DNA of 64,000 nt from Burkholderia sp. Ac-20365 (GCF_017104715.1 NZ_JAAGPI010000040.1:16939-80938); one strand, 5' to 3'; counted from the first letter of the stretch, positions 18,069-27,337 are shown. The notes: generated by a model not told the origin, from the sequence alone. Program-made: numbers and translations.

Positions 18069-18584
18069 CTACGGCGGCCCTGCAGACGGACCGCCGTCGC
18101 GCGCCGCGACGGGCAGCCGGGCGACGAACACCCAGTCTCCGTAGGTTTTCGCGTCGTTGAAGCCGCGAAACTCCCCCGAAAAGTGCGAGACCTGAATGGG
18201 CCGCGCATGCGACGCGCTATGCACGCCGACAATCGTCTGTCCATCGGGCGAGCGGACCAGTTCCCAGTCGGCCTTGCCCGTCATCGGGTCCGCATACAGC
18301 TTGCGCAGGTGCCGCACGACATTCGGATAGCGCGGGTCGCGCACGAGTTCGTCGAGCGTGCGCGGCTGGTTCGGTTGACCCACGGGCGTCGCCAGCGCAT
18401 AGCTGAGCAACGCGCGCTGAAACTCGCCGCCGACGAACAGCAATTCCCGTTCGGCCGCGCGCCGCTGATAGACGGAGCCAAGCTGCACCGTCGCCGCCGC
18501 CGCGACACCGATGATCGAGATCAGGATCAGCAGCGCGAGATACGCGTAACCCTGTTGCGCGTTGCGCGCTTTTGCTCTGCGCAT
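18069..18584 (-). CDS. Pseudopilin-like protein with atypical signal, end of secretion operon
   Basis: A 171-residue protein with a short basic leader (MRRAKARNAQQG) and a hydrophobic helix (13-35), the layout of a type IV prepilin. After the presumed cleavage site at Gly12 the mature sequence would be YAYLALLIL, so the usual Glu at +5 is missing, a feature known in the tip pseudopilin GspK. The C-terminal part is polar with YADPMTGKADWELVRSPDG, reminiscent of T2SS-associated pseudopilins. ATG 18584 lies three bases after the stop of the preceding pseudopilin gene. Last gene of the operon; a minor or tip subunit is likely. Confidence 0.72.
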   Translation of the reverse strand: MRRAKARNAQQGYAYLALLILISIIGVAAAATVQLGSVYQRRAAERELLFVGGEFQRALLSYALATPVGQPNQPRTLDELVRDPRYPNVVRHLRKLYADPMTGKADWELVRSPDGQTIVGVHSASHARPIQVSHFSGEFRGFNDAKTYGDWVFVARLPVAARDGGPSAGPP

Positions 18585-18586
18585 GG

Positions 18587-18973
18587 CTAAAGCGCCTCGT
18601 AGGGCTTGCCGTTGCTGTCCACGCCCTGCGCGCCGCTTTTGATGTCGTAGACCTTGCCGGGCAGCGGTTCCTCGGGCGGCACGATGTGCCACGTCGTCGT
18701 GCTGTCGGTGATGGGATCGACGGGAAGTGTGCGCAGATAGTGCTTTTCGACAAGCTCGTCGAGCGAATCCGGATAGCGGCCCGCATCGCCGTAAAACCTG
18801 TCGATCGCATCGCGTGTCGCGAGCAGATTCTGCGCGAGTATCTTGTCCTTCGATGCGTCGATCGAATGAAAGTAGTTCGGCAAAGCGATCGTGAGCATCA
18901 GCGCGATCACCGACAGCACAATCAGCAGTTCGATCAGCGTGAAGCCTTTTGAAAAACGCGCGCGCGTTGACAT
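18587..18973 (-). CDS. GspG-like pseudopilin
   Basis: A 128-residue prepilin: leader MSTRARFSKG then FTLIELLIVLSVIALMLTIALP, with Glu at +5 after Gly10. The C-terminal part has DAIDRFYGDAGRYPDSLDELVEKHYL and PVDPITDSTTTW, the GspG-type calcium-loop region in a short form. GGTGAG six bases before ATG 18973 favours this start; ATG 18985, overlapping the upstream stop, is possible and adds four residues. It needs a prepilin peptidase, and none is encoded in the window. Confidence 0.8.
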   Translation of the reverse strand: MSTRARFSKGFTLIELLIVLSVIALMLTIALPNYFHSIDASKDKILAQNLLATRDAIDRFYGDAGRYPDSLDELVEKHYLRTLPVDPITDSTTTWHIVPPEEPLPGKVYDIKSGAQGVDSNGKPYEAL

Positions 18974-18978
18974 CGTGC

Positions 18979-19482
18979 TCACCATCTGCGGTACGCAATG
19001 CCATTGAGCCCGATGCCTACCGACGTCGAATAGACGTCGTACACATCGTCGCCTTCCTGCGGGTCGTCGGCTTCGCTTGCATAGCCGCGCTTGCCCCACG
19101 TGGCGGCATCGACGAGTTGCGCATCGGGGTTCATCGGATCGCGCGGAATGCGGCGCAGGAAGTACAGCTTGTGTCCTTTCGGATCGGTCTGATCTTTCAC
19201 GCCGTCCACAAGGACGTCCAGAGCGGGCGGATAACCCGTCGCGCCCGCCTCTTTCGCGATGCGGCCGTCCTTGCTCGCGGTCTTGTACGCGTCGATCGCG
19301 CCGCGTATTTCATGCAGCGCGCTGCGCAATTCCTGCTCGCGCTCCCGCTGCCGCATGACCTGCGCGACGGGCACCGTCATGCAGGCAAGCACGCCGAGAA
19401 TCGCCAGCGTGACGAGCAGTTCGATCAGCGTGAAGCCGCGCGCGCGGCGCGGTGCGGCGAACGACACGATGGCCTTCGTCAT
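18979..19482 (-). CDS. Type II secretion GspG/GspH-like pseudopilin
   Basis: A 167-residue prepilin with leader MTKAIVSFAAPRRARG, then FTLIELLVTLAILGVLACMTVPVAQVM; cleavage after Gly16 gives Phe+1 and Glu+5. A polar domain follows with RSALHEIRGAIDAYK and IPRDPMNPDAQ. It overlaps the secretin stop by four bases (ATGA) and likely forms part of the periplasmic pseudopilus. Its YFLRRIPRDP stretch is common in small GspG-like proteins of non-canonical T2SS clusters. Confidence 0.82.
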   Translation of the reverse strand: MTKAIVSFAAPRRARGFTLIELLVTLAILGVLACMTVPVAQVMRQREREQELRSALHEIRGAIDAYKTASKDGRIAKEAGATGYPPALDVLVDGVKDQTDPKGHKLYFLRRIPRDPMNPDAQLVDAATWGKRGYASEADDPQEGDDVYDVYSTSVGIGLNGIAYRRW

Positions 19483-22001
19483 CGCGCGCCTACGCTCAGG
19501 CTGTAGGCCGACGGCGGCTGCATCGTGACGGACATGCCGCCCACGCCGAGCACCGAGCCGGGCTGCACCTGAATCGACGTCTGCGCGGCAGGCGCCAGCG
19601 CCTTGAAGCTCAGTACGGCGAACGTGGCCTGCGTGGAGCCGCCCGAGCCGCCCGGCGCCGAGTCGGCGAGGATCAACTGGCCGCCCTGCGCGACGCGGTT
19701 CGAGAAGCTGGTCTGCGCGCCGCCCTGCTTGAGGAAATCGCCTTCCGTCACGCCGGTGAACTGCAGTTTCGACACGTCGTAGCTCACGGTCGCGGACGCG
19801 CTCGTGACGGGCTGATCCGCCTGCATCAGCAGCGCAACCGTCACCGAATCGCCCGTCTTCACTTGCGGCGGCCCCTGAATCGACATTTCGGCCGTGCCCG
19901 GCACGCCGCCGCCTCCGACGAGCGGCGTCGTGTCCGCGCCCAGATAGGCGCCTGTGCCTGCCGACGCGCCGTATGAGCCCGTGCTCGTGCCGTTCGCGCC
20001 ATAGGCCGAGTTGGCCCCGGTCTGCGGATAGCCCGACGCAGCACGTTGCCCTGACGCGCCGAAATCCGCTGCCTGCGTCGTCGCCGAAGAGCCATTCAAA
20101 GGCACCGGCGTCACGATCCCGTTCGACTTGACCATGCTCTGCATATTCGTCTCGGTGCCGGACGTGAAATACGCAAGCGACGCGTCCGGATGCCGGATGT
20201 TTCGCACCAGGTGCGGCGTGATCGACAGGACGATTTCGGTGTTCTTGTCGTCGTCGGTGGTGGCGCCGAAGAGACGGCCCAGCACAGGCAATTGCCCGAG
20301 GCCCGGAATCTTGTTGCCGGACGTGCGCTCCTGGCTGTCGATCAAACCCGCCAGCACATCCGTCTCGCCGTTCTTCAACTGCAGCACCGTGCTGGCCGTG
20401 CGCGTGCCGATCTCATACGCAGTCGTGCCTGACGACCCCGTGATCTGGTTCAGCAAACTGCTGACTTCGAGCGACACCTTGATGCCGACGGTATCGTCGA
20501 GATAGATGGTCGGTTCGACGTTCAACGTCAGGCCGATGTCGAGATAGTTGATCGACTGCGAGACGAAGCCGGTGGACGTCGCCGTCGACGTGATGTTCGG
20601 CACCCGCTCGCCGATCAGGATCTTCGCCTTCTCGTGGTTGCGCACGCGAATGCGCGGGTTGGTCAGCAGCTTCGCGTTCGAGTCCTGGCGGTTCGCATTG
20701 ACGGTTGCCTGTAGCGACGACACGCCGACGGTGCGCGACGTCTGATTCAGCAGATCGTGCAGCGACAGCGCGGGCGACGCACCCGAACTGCTGGAAGAGG
20801 AGTACGACGACCCGGACGAACCGCTGCCCGAGCTGATCGCGCCAAACGTACTGCCCGCAGCCGTCGGCGTGAACGTGACCGACGACGGCCATGCGATGCC
20901 GAGATCCTGCATGCTGTTGCGCTGCACTTCCAGCACTTCGACTTCGAGCATCACTTCCGGCTCGGGAACGTCTTCGAGCGCGACGAGCTTTTCTGCCATG
21001 CGGATCGCGTCCGGCGTGTCGCGCACGATCACCACATTGAGTTTTTCGTCCGCAACCACATCACGCGACTTGACGATTGTCTTCAGCGTATTGGCGACCG
21101 TCTTCGCATCGGCATTCGACAGAAAGAACGTGCGCACGGCCAGTTCCTGATAGTCCTTCAGCTTGGCGGGCGTGTTCGGATAGATCAGCACTGTGTTTTC
21201 GTCGAGCACCTGTTGCGCGAGCTGGTTGGTCGCGAGCACATAGCGCACGGCGGCTTCGATCGTACTGTTGCGCAGATAGATCGAGGTGCGCTGATCGGTC
21301 TTTACGTCCTTGTCGAACAGGAAGTTGAGCCCGGCGCTGCGTGAGATCACGTCGAACACCTGTTTGAGCGGCGCATCCTTGAAATCGATCCGCACCGGCT
21401 TGCGATACGCGCCCGCCAGCGCGGCTTCGACGCGCAGAAAGCCCGTATCGGCGCCCAGCTTGCGTTGCAGCGCGAGCGCGCGTGGGTGCGCGGGCGCTTC
21501 CGTCAGCACCTTCGCAACGAGGCCGCGCGCATTGTCGATGTCCTGCTTCGCGGCCAGCGCTTCAGCGCGCTCCACAAGACCGTCGATGCGCACCGCGTTA
21601 TCGAGCGCCGTGATGCCCGACAGCGCCCGCTCGTTGGCGGGGTCGATGGTCAGCGCATGCTGATACGACTTGCGCGCCGCCCCGCGCGCGCCGCTTGCGG
21701 CAAGACGGTCGCCTTCCTCATCGAGATGCGCGACGGCGTCCTCGCGCTCGGCGAGCCACGCGGCACGGTAGTGCGCGTCGCGCGGGTCTTGCGTCACGGC
21801 CTGTTGCAGCTTTGCCAGCCCTTCATCGACCTTGCCCTGGGCGACGAGATCCTTGCCGTCGCGATACGCGCGCTCGGCCGCGCAACCGCCCAGCAGGACG
21901 GGCACGATGACGAGCAACGCAAGCGTGCGCAGCGTGTTCCGCATGGCGGACGATATTGCAGATGGCGTAGCCAACGATTCACTTCCTTTGATTGCGTTCA
22001 T
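19479..22001 (-). CDS. gspD: Secretin (GspD/MshL-like) lipoprotein with C-terminal cohesin-like domain
   Basis: An 840-residue outer-membrane secretin, the gate of the machine. Order: signal with lipobox LLGGC (Cys40); TPR-like helices (about 42-185); STN/N0 domain (about 200-280, RIDFKDAPLKQVFDVIS); a secretin N domain (285-345); the secretin barrel domain (345-603, VPEPEVMLEVEVLEVQ to ITPHLVR); a Gly/Ser/Ala-rich linker (605-705); and a cohesin-type beta domain (705-830, PPQVKTGDSVTVALLM). The start at 22001 overlaps the previous stop as TGATG. ATG 21944 (MRNTLRT) would give a tidier signal peptide but has no clear ribosome site. The lipid anchor implies self- or Lol-dependent outer-membrane targeting. 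Confidence 0.9.
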   Translation of the reverse strand: MNAIKGSESLATPSAISSAMRNTLRTLALLVIVPVLLGGCAAERAYRDGKDLVAQGKVDEGLAKLQQAVTQDPRDAHYRAAWLAEREDAVAHLDEEGDRLAASGARGAARKSYQHALTIDPANERALSGITALDNAVRIDGLVERAEALAAKQDIDNARGLVAKVLTEAPAHPRALALQRKLGADTGFLRVEAALAGAYRKPVRIDFKDAPLKQVFDVISRSAGLNFLFDKDVKTDQRTSIYLRNSTIEAAVRYVLATNQLAQQVLDENTVLIYPNTPAKLKDYQELAVRTFFLSNADAKTVANTLKTIVKSRDVVADEKLNVVIVRDTPDAIRMAEKLVALEDVPEPEVMLEVEVLEVQRNSMQDLGIAWPSSVTFTPTAAGSTFGAISSGSGSSGSSYSSSSSSGASPALSLHDLLNQTSRTVGVSSLQATVNANRQDSNAKLLTNPRIRVRNHEKAKILIGERVPNITSTATSTGFVSQSINYLDIGLTLNVEPTIYLDDTVGIKVSLEVSSLLNQITGSSGTTAYEIGTRTASTVLQLKNGETDVLAGLIDSQERTSGNKIPGLGQLPVLGRLFGATTDDDKNTEIVLSITPHLVRNIRHPDASLAYFTSGTETNMQSMVKSNGIVTPVPLNGSSATTQAADFGASGQRAASGYPQTGANSAYGANGTSTGSYGASAGTGAYLGADTTPLVGGGGVPGTAEMSIQGPPQVKTGDSVTVALLMQADQPVTSASATVSYDVSKLQFTGVTEGDFLKQGGAQTSFSNRVAQGGQLILADSAPGGSGGSTQATFAVLSFKALAPAAQTSIQVQPGSVLGVGGMSVTMQPPSAYSLSVGAR

Positions 22002-22528
22002 CAGTCGGCGCTGCCGATATCCAGGGTTTGAACCAGTTTCAGGGGCAAGTAGACCAGCGTCATGGTCGGCGGCCTGATCGCATCGACGCGATACGTGTCG
22101 TCGATCACCATCTGGTCATGCACGATCAAGGTCTCGTCGCCGCGCGTCAGATACACCTCCCAGTTTCCGTCGGCGCCCTGCTTGCCGAGATACGTGAACG
22201 GCAGGCTGGGTACCGCCGGTTCCGGCGGCAGCGGCGGTACTTCCGCACCGGCGGGCGCAGCGGAGGGCAAGGGCGACGCCATCGCGCGGCTGCCGAACAG
22301 CGCGTGTGGCTCGCCCGTCGTCGCGCCGAGCAGTTCGGTGCGTGCGCGCAGTGCCGCGATACCGACCACTTCCGCGGCCATCGTCGTGCGCGCGGAGGGC
22401 GTCGCGGCATGCGCACCGGCGCGAGGCATCGCTTCGACAACCTGATCGGCGCGATTGGTGCGGCCGAATGCGAGCAACCCTGCCGAGAGCAGAAAGGCCA
22501 GAGCGAGAATCACGTGCTTACGCTTCAT
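22001..22528 (-). CDS. PilP/GspC-like periplasmic assembly protein
   Basis: A 175-residue protein with one N-terminal membrane helix (6-22, VILALAFLLSAGLLAFG), a Pro/Ala-rich linker (about 75-110) and a small beta domain (110-170, FTYLGKQGADGNWEVYLTRGDETLIV) like the homology region of PilP/GspC that touches the secretin N0 domain. The gene directly before the secretin is the usual place for it. Overlaps its upstream neighbour by four bases. The name is by size, topology and context rather than strong sequence identity. Confidence 0.68.
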   Translation of the reverse strand: MKRKHVILALAFLLSAGLLAFGRTNRADQVVEAMPRAGAHAATPSARTTMAAEVVGIAALRARTELLGATTGEPHALFGSRAMASPLPSAAPAGAEVPPLPPEPAVPSLPFTYLGKQGADGNWEVYLTRGDETLIVHDQMVIDDTYRVDAIRPPTMTLVYLPLKLVQTLDIGSAD

Positions 22529-23106
22529 CGGCGCGCCTCGCCTGCATCCGGCGACATCACGGGACGCAGAAAGACCGTAAACCGCAGACTCGCCTCGACG
22601 GCCGCGTCATTGGCCGAACTGCGCCGGAAGCGCATATCGTCGAGCGCGGCATACGGCACGCGCAGCAACACCTGTTCGCAAAAGCGCCGCAATCGCGCGT
22701 AGTCGCCCTTCACCGGCAAGACGATCGTGTAGGTGTCAAAACGCCCTGCCGCGTCACGCGCCGGTTTGTATTCGGCTTTGTCGAGCGTGACGCCCGTTTC
22801 GTCGGCAGCGTCGAACAGATGCGCGACGATCTGTTCGCTGTGCGCCGCGTCGCCCAACGCTGCATAGAACGCCGACAGGCGCGCGGCGGCCAGTGCCGGC
22901 GCACTCACCACAGGCTTTGGCGGCGGAGCGTTGCGCGCGCGAGCCACTGCGCGTGTTTGCTGATCGATGCGCGATGCGAGCGCCGGCAACAGCGCAAGCC
23001 ACAGCAAAGCCGCCGCGACTACCAGCGCACCTGCCAGCATGGCGACGGCGGTTGATCGACAGAAAGCGAGATGCAGCCGCAACAGCAGCCGCGCGACGTT
23101 GGGCAT
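22525..23106 (-). CDS. PilO/GspM-like inner-membrane protein
   Basis: A 193-residue protein with one transmembrane helix (about 20-45, AVAMLAGALVVAAALLWLALL), a short coiled-coil stretch, and a periplasmic ferredoxin-like domain (VSAPALAAARLSAFYAAL ... GDYARLRRFCEQVL). This is the PilO/GspM plan. ATG 23106 sits two bases after the upstream stop, behind AGGGTGGAATC. It would pair with the PilN-like protein to join the ATPase platform to the secretin. Confidence 0.68.
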   Translation of the reverse strand: MPNVARLLLRLHLAFCRSTAVAMLAGALVVAAALLWLALLPALASRIDQQTRAVARARNAPPPKPVVSAPALAAARLSAFYAALGDAAHSEQIVAHLFDAADETGVTLDKAEYKPARDAAGRFDTYTIVLPVKGDYARLRRFCEQVLLRVPYAALDDMRFRRSSANDAAVEASLRFTVFLRPVMSPDAGEARR

Positions 23107-23108
23107 GT

Positions 23109-23660
23109 TCACGATTCCACCCTTCGCCACTGCGCTTCGATCTGAAAGCGGATCACGCCGTCCGTGCCGTCGCGCATGCGTTCATGCCTGACGAGCGTCA
23201 CGCGTTCGAACAGCGCCTGCTGCTCGAGTTGCTTCAGATAGTCGATCATGTCCTTGCTGCTGGCGCATTCCGCTTCGATCTTGAGCAGCGCGCGCGCCGG
23301 TTCAGGCGCGATCGACAGCAGCGCGACGGACGCAGGCGTCGCAGCTTCGACGGCATCGAGAAGGCTGCCCCACGGCAGGTTGAGGCGCGCGACGGCGGCG
23401 TTCACGGCAGCCGCCTGTTTCGCGTCTATCGGCGCGTTGCCGGACGCATGCGCAGCGCGGGCCGAACGGTCCGCGCGTGACGCAAGTCGCGCCGCTTCGA
23501 TTTGAAGCGGATCGAGATGCGCAAGCAGGCGATATGCGCGATATCCCGCGAACACGCACAACAGCAGCGCGATCACCGTCAGCACGCGCGCGACAGGATG
23601 CGTTCGATACAGCCCACGACGCCAGCCCGACGGCGCGAAGTCGATGTGAAGACGTTTCAT
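23109..23660 (-). CDS. PilN/GspL C-terminal-like inner-membrane protein
   Basis: A 183-residue protein: cytoplasmic N-terminus (MKRLHIDFAPSGW), one transmembrane helix (about 24-45), then a periplasmic part with LPWGSLLDAVEAATPASVALLSIAPEP, which matches the PilN pattern. The ATG overlaps the preceding stop (ATGA). PilN-like proteins bind PilM through the N-terminus and PilO through the periplasmic domain. Assigned by topology, motif and gene order. Confidence 0.72.
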   Translation of the reverse strand: MKRLHIDFAPSGWRRGLYRTHPVARVLTVIALLLCVFAGYRAYRLLAHLDPLQIEAARLASRADRSARAAHASGNAPIDAKQAAAVNAAVARLNLPWGSLLDAVEAATPASVALLSIAPEPARALLKIEAECASSKDMIDYLKQLEQQALFERVTLVRHERMRDGTDGVIRFQIEAQWRRVES

Positions 23661-24463
23661 CTTGTCGTGCCGCCTTCGCGTGTTGGGTGCCAATGCACGT
23701 TCAGGCCCGCAGCGTCTTTGTGCCAGTCATCGCGCGGAGCACCGTGAATATGTAGTGCAGAGGGCGGCGGCACGTTGTCGAGCAGCGCCGCGCGCGCCAG
23801 TTGATCGCGCAGCCACGTGACGGGTGCGGTCCTGTCAGGCAGCGACAGAGTGCGCACGGCGGAAAGACGGCGCGCTTTCGCACCGGCGCCAGCAACGAGA
23901 CCCAGTGTTAGAGCGCTGTCGCCGAGTGTTGCGACCCATGCATCGTTATCGAGCCGACGCCGTGAGCGATTCCACGCCGCGACGAAGATCGGCGTAACGG
24001 AAGCGAGACAGCCACGCTGTGCATCGACCGCGAGTCGCAAGGCTGCGTGCACTCGTTGAGGAACCGCACACGCAAGAAACGGCTTCGCAGCATGCCAGTC
24101 GGCGGCAAGCTGCCAGTTCGCGAGCGACTCGCCGTACAGCAACTGGAAACGCACACCCGCTGCCGCGCGCAAGTCGTGCATGCGCGCGCCGTTCGCTGGC
24201 GGCGTGACAATGAAGTAGCGCGCCAGATCGTCGTCGATCGTCGCGTGAACAGGCAGGCGCGTGCCGCCAGCCGCCTCCAGCGCCGCGGCGATCGGCGCGG
24301 CGAGCGCATCGGGCGTTGCATCCGCAAGCATGGGCATCGGTCGCTCGACGACGACGGGCGCGCCCTTGCGCGAGCCGCTCACGCGCAGCACCGACACGCC
24401 ATCGCGCGACAGCCGCAGATGGCAGTGTCCGCGCGGCCAGATTCGCATCAGCCTGTCACGCAT
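23657..24463 (-). CDS. PilM/GspL cytoplasmic-domain-like protein
   Basis: A 268-residue soluble protein, no membrane helix seen, with an actin-like/ribonuclease-H-fold feel: CHLRLSRDGVSVLRVSG at the start and WVATLGDSALTLGLVAG near 180. In T2SS this fold is the N-terminal half of GspL; in type IV pili it is the separate PilM. Here it is separate from the PilN-like protein, so the cluster follows the pilus plan. The start overlaps the ATPase stop by eight bases. Similarity is weak, and the call leans on gene order. Confidence 0.6.
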   Translation of the reverse strand: MRDRLMRIWPRGHCHLRLSRDGVSVLRVSGSRKGAPVVVERPMPMLADATPDALAAPIAAALEAAGGTRLPVHATIDDDLARYFIVTPPANGARMHDLRAAAGVRFQLLYGESLANWQLAADWHAAKPFLACAVPQRVHAALRLAVDAQRGCLASVTPIFVAAWNRSRRRLDNDAWVATLGDSALTLGLVAGAGAKARRLSAVRTLSLPDRTAPVTWLRDQLARAALLDNVPPPSALHIHGAPRDDWHKDAAGLNVHWHPTREGGTTR

Positions 24464-26144
24464 TGAGCGTCACCCGCTTCACTTCGGCGAGCGTGGTCTC
24501 GCCGCGCTTCACCAGATTCAACGCAACGTCCCGCAAGCGGCGCGTGCCGTTCTTGCGCGCCACGTCCTTGATCGCGCGGATCGGCTGCTTTTCGACCACC
24601 ATGTCGCGGATCTCGTCATCGAGTATCAGGATTTCCGCAATCGCGCGGCGTCCGCGATAACCCGTGCCGCGGCAATCGCCGCAACCCATGCCCTGGCGAA
24701 AATCAAAACCGGCGACGTCAGCGCGGCTCAACGATAGCCGCGCGAGTTCGGCATCGGTCGGCACATACGGCGCGGCGCAGTGCGCGCAGTTCACGCGCAT
24801 CAGCCGCTGCGCCCAGATGCCGTTGAGCGCCGACACGAACGCATACGGATCGATGCCCATATGGCTGAATCGGCCGAACACGTCGAACACGTTGTTCGCG
24901 TGCACCGTGGTCAACACGAGGTGACCCGTCAGCGCGGACTGCACGGCGATTTCCGCGGTCTCGCGGTCGCGAATCTCGCCGACCATGATCTTGTCGGGAT
25001 CGTGACGCAGGATCGAACGCAAGCCGCGCGCGAACGTCAGCCCTTTTTTCTCGTTGACGGGAATCTGCAGAATGCCGGGCAACTGATACTCGACGGGATC
25101 TTCGATCGTGATGATCTTGTCGCGGCCGTTGTGAATTTCCGTCAGCGCGGCGTAGAGCGTCGTCGTTTTGCCCGAGCCGGTCGGGCCTGTGACGAGCAAC
25201 ATGCCGTACGGTTCTTCGGCCAGCGCGCGAAGCGCCACCAGCGATTCACTGTCATAACCCAGCGCTTCAAGCGTCAGCGAACCATACGCTTCGATCATCG
25301 CGCGTTTGTCGAGAATCCGGATCACAGCGTCTTCGCCGTGAATGCTCGGCATGATCGACACGCGCAGATCGATATCGCGTCCGCCTGCCGCCACACGGAA
25401 GCTGCCGTCCTGCGGCACACGCCGCTCGGCGATATCCAGTTCCGCCAGCACCTTGAGCCGCGAGATCACCTGCTCGGCTGTTTCGACGCCGTTTAGCGTG
25501 GCCGCCGCGTCGAGCACGCCGTCCACGCGATACTTCAGCGCGAGGCCACTGGACGTGCTTTCGAGGTGGATATCGGAAGCGCCTGCCTTCAATGCGTCGT
25601 AGAGCGTCGAGTTCACCAGCTTCACAGCGGGACTCGCCGCCTCGCTGACCGTCTCGAACGACAGCACTTGCGCGGTGCGACCTTCTGCCTGCGACTCGTC
25701 GCCGCTTGTCACGAGGCTGTCGATCGCGCGCGTCGATTCCTCCATGCGCGCGTGATACGCCTGCAGATCGGACGGCAGCGCCAACCGTATGTCGATCGCA
25801 GCGCCCGCTTGCGCCGCGAGCCAGGTTTGCAGATCGAGATCGAACGGGCTCGTGACCACGCCGACGAACGCTTCGTCCGCATCGCGCAGCAGCGCGCAAC
25901 GGCGCTGCATCGCGCGCGACAGCGGCACGCGGTCGAAGGCAGGTTTGATCGCCAGCATGTCGGCTGTTTCGATCACACGCATATCGAGCCGTTGCGCGAG
26001 CGCCTGCAGCAACTGGCGCGGCTCGACGCCCGTCAGCGCTTCCAGTTCGGCGATGATATGCCGTTGTGTCGCGGCGGCTGCCGTGCGTGCGCGCGCCAGC
26101 ATGTCGGCGCTGAGCAGCGGCTCGATGCTATCGCGCGCGGTCAT
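24456..26144 (-). CDS. gspE: GspE/PilB family secretion ATPase
   Basis: A 562-residue hexameric motor ATPase. N-terminal MshEN/GspE-N region (about 1-140), then the ATPase core: ASDIHLES (189-196), Walker A GPTGSGKT (320-327), Asp box ITIEDPVEY, Walker B IMVGEIRDRETAEIA (386-400), His box TGHLVLTTVHAN, and a tetra-cysteine zinc site (Cys453, Cys456, Cys488, Cys491). It powers pseudopilus assembly from the cytoplasmic face together with GspF. Its ATG overlaps the gspF stop by four bases. Confidence 0.93.
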   Translation of the reverse strand: MTARDSIEPLLSADMLARARTAAAATQRHIIAELEALTGVEPRQLLQALAQRLDMRVIETADMLAIKPAFDRVPLSRAMQRRCALLRDADEAFVGVVTSPFDLDLQTWLAAQAGAAIDIRLALPSDLQAYHARMEESTRAIDSLVTSGDESQAEGRTAQVLSFETVSEAASPAVKLVNSTLYDALKAGASDIHLESTSSGLALKYRVDGVLDAAATLNGVETAEQVISRLKVLAELDIAERRVPQDGSFRVAAGGRDIDLRVSIMPSIHGEDAVIRILDKRAMIEAYGSLTLEALGYDSESLVALRALAEEPYGMLLVTGPTGSGKTTTLYAALTEIHNGRDKIITIEDPVEYQLPGILQIPVNEKKGLTFARGLRSILRHDPDKIMVGEIRDRETAEIAVQSALTGHLVLTTVHANNVFDVFGRFSHMGIDPYAFVSALNGIWAQRLMRVNCAHCAAPYVPTDAELARLSLSRADVAGFDFRQGMGCGDCRGTGYRGRRAIAEILILDDEIRDMVVEKQPIRAIKDVARKNGTRRLRDVALNLVKRGETTLAEVKRVTLNA

Positions 26145-27337
26145 GACAGGCCTTCCGCGAGATCGAAGATCGGCATATACAGCAGCACGACAATCGTGCC
26201 GACTACGAGCCCGATGGCCGACATCAGCAGCGGTTCGAACATGCGCGTAAAGCGGTCGATCCAGCGGCTGATCTCGCCGTCGTAAAACGCCGCCGATTGT
26301 GTGAGCATCGTGCCGAGTTCGCCCGAGCGTTCACCGACGCGCAGCATGCGCAGCGAAATCGGCGTGGTGAGGTCTTCGGCGTGAAAGGAACTGGACAGCG
26401 GCGCACCGGACTGAACAGCGGCACGCGCACGCAGCAATCCTTCGCGCAATGCAGGCGATATCGTGCCGCCTGCCGTTTCCATGGCTGTCACGATTGGAAT
26501 GCCGCCTTCCAGCAGCATGCCAAGCGTCAGATACAGCCGCGATAGCTGATAGATGCGCAGATGCGGACCGAGCAGCGGGATGCGGCCCAGCAGGCTGACG
26601 AGTCCGATGCGCGCGATCGTCGCACGCACAACCGCGCCGCCCGCAATCGCAACCGCAACGGCTGCTGCAAACAGAGGCAGCCCATGCGCCGACGCAAACT
26701 TGCCCCAGTCGAGCAACATCTGCGACATCCACGGCAAGCTTCTGCCCGTGCCTTCATAGATGGTCGCGAAGCGCGGCACCACGAACGCGATCAGAAACGT
26801 CGACACGCCGCCGCCCACCACGAACAGGATGCTCGGATAGATCGCGGAGCTGATCAGCTTGTTGCGCACCATGTCGATGCGCGCCTGGTAATCGACATAG
26901 CGTTGCAGCGAGCGCGGCAGATCGCTCGTGCCCTCGGCAGCGCGCACGATCCCGACGTAGAGCGGAGGGAACACATCGGGCTGCTCGGCGAGCAGGCTCG
27001 AAAAGCGCTTGCCTTCGCGCAAGCCCGCAAGGAGCCGCTGCAGAATGCCGCGCAGCCTCGCGTTGCCTTCGCGCTCGACCAGCGCCTCCAGACCTTCGAC
27101 AATGGATAAACCCGCCGTCAGCAGCGCCAGCAGTTCCTGGCTGAACAGCACGAGCGAGATGCCGCCGCGCGAGGCCTTCGCCGAGCGCAGTGTGCCTAAT
27201 GTGCGCGTTGCGCGCAGTTGCGTCGCGTGCAGGCCGCGCGCTTCGACCTGGCGGCGCGCGTCGTCTTCGTCCTGCGCATCGATGACGAGCGCGACGATCT
27301 GGTTGTCGGGCGAGAGCGCCCTTACTTCGTACGGCAT
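26141..27337 (-). CDS. gspF: GspF/PilC family platform protein
   Basis: A 398-residue polytopic inner-membrane protein with two repeated GspF domains (about 65-190 and 265-390), each ending in membrane segments near 165-190, 215-240 and 370-395. Signatures include LFSQELLALLTAGLSIVEGLEAL, GIVRAAEGTSDLPRSL and MLRVGERSGELGTML. It is the platform rotated or moved by GspE. An 84-base gap separates it from the gspG gene upstream; no other gene fits in that gap. Confidence 0.92.
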   Translation of the reverse strand: MPYEVRALSPDNQIVALVIDAQDEDDARRQVEARGLHATQLRATRTLGTLRSAKASRGGISLVLFSQELLALLTAGLSIVEGLEALVEREGNARLRGILQRLLAGLREGKRFSSLLAEQPDVFPPLYVGIVRAAEGTSDLPRSLQRYVDYQARIDMVRNKLISSAIYPSILFVVGGGVSTFLIAFVVPRFATIYEGTGRSLPWMSQMLLDWGKFASAHGLPLFAAAVAVAIAGGAVVRATIARIGLVSLLGRIPLLGPHLRIYQLSRLYLTLGMLLEGGIPIVTAMETAGGTISPALREGLLRARAAVQSGAPLSSSFHAEDLTTPISLRMLRVGERSGELGTMLTQSAAFYDGEISRWIDRFTRMFEPLLMSAIGLVVGTIVVLLYMPIFDLAEGLS

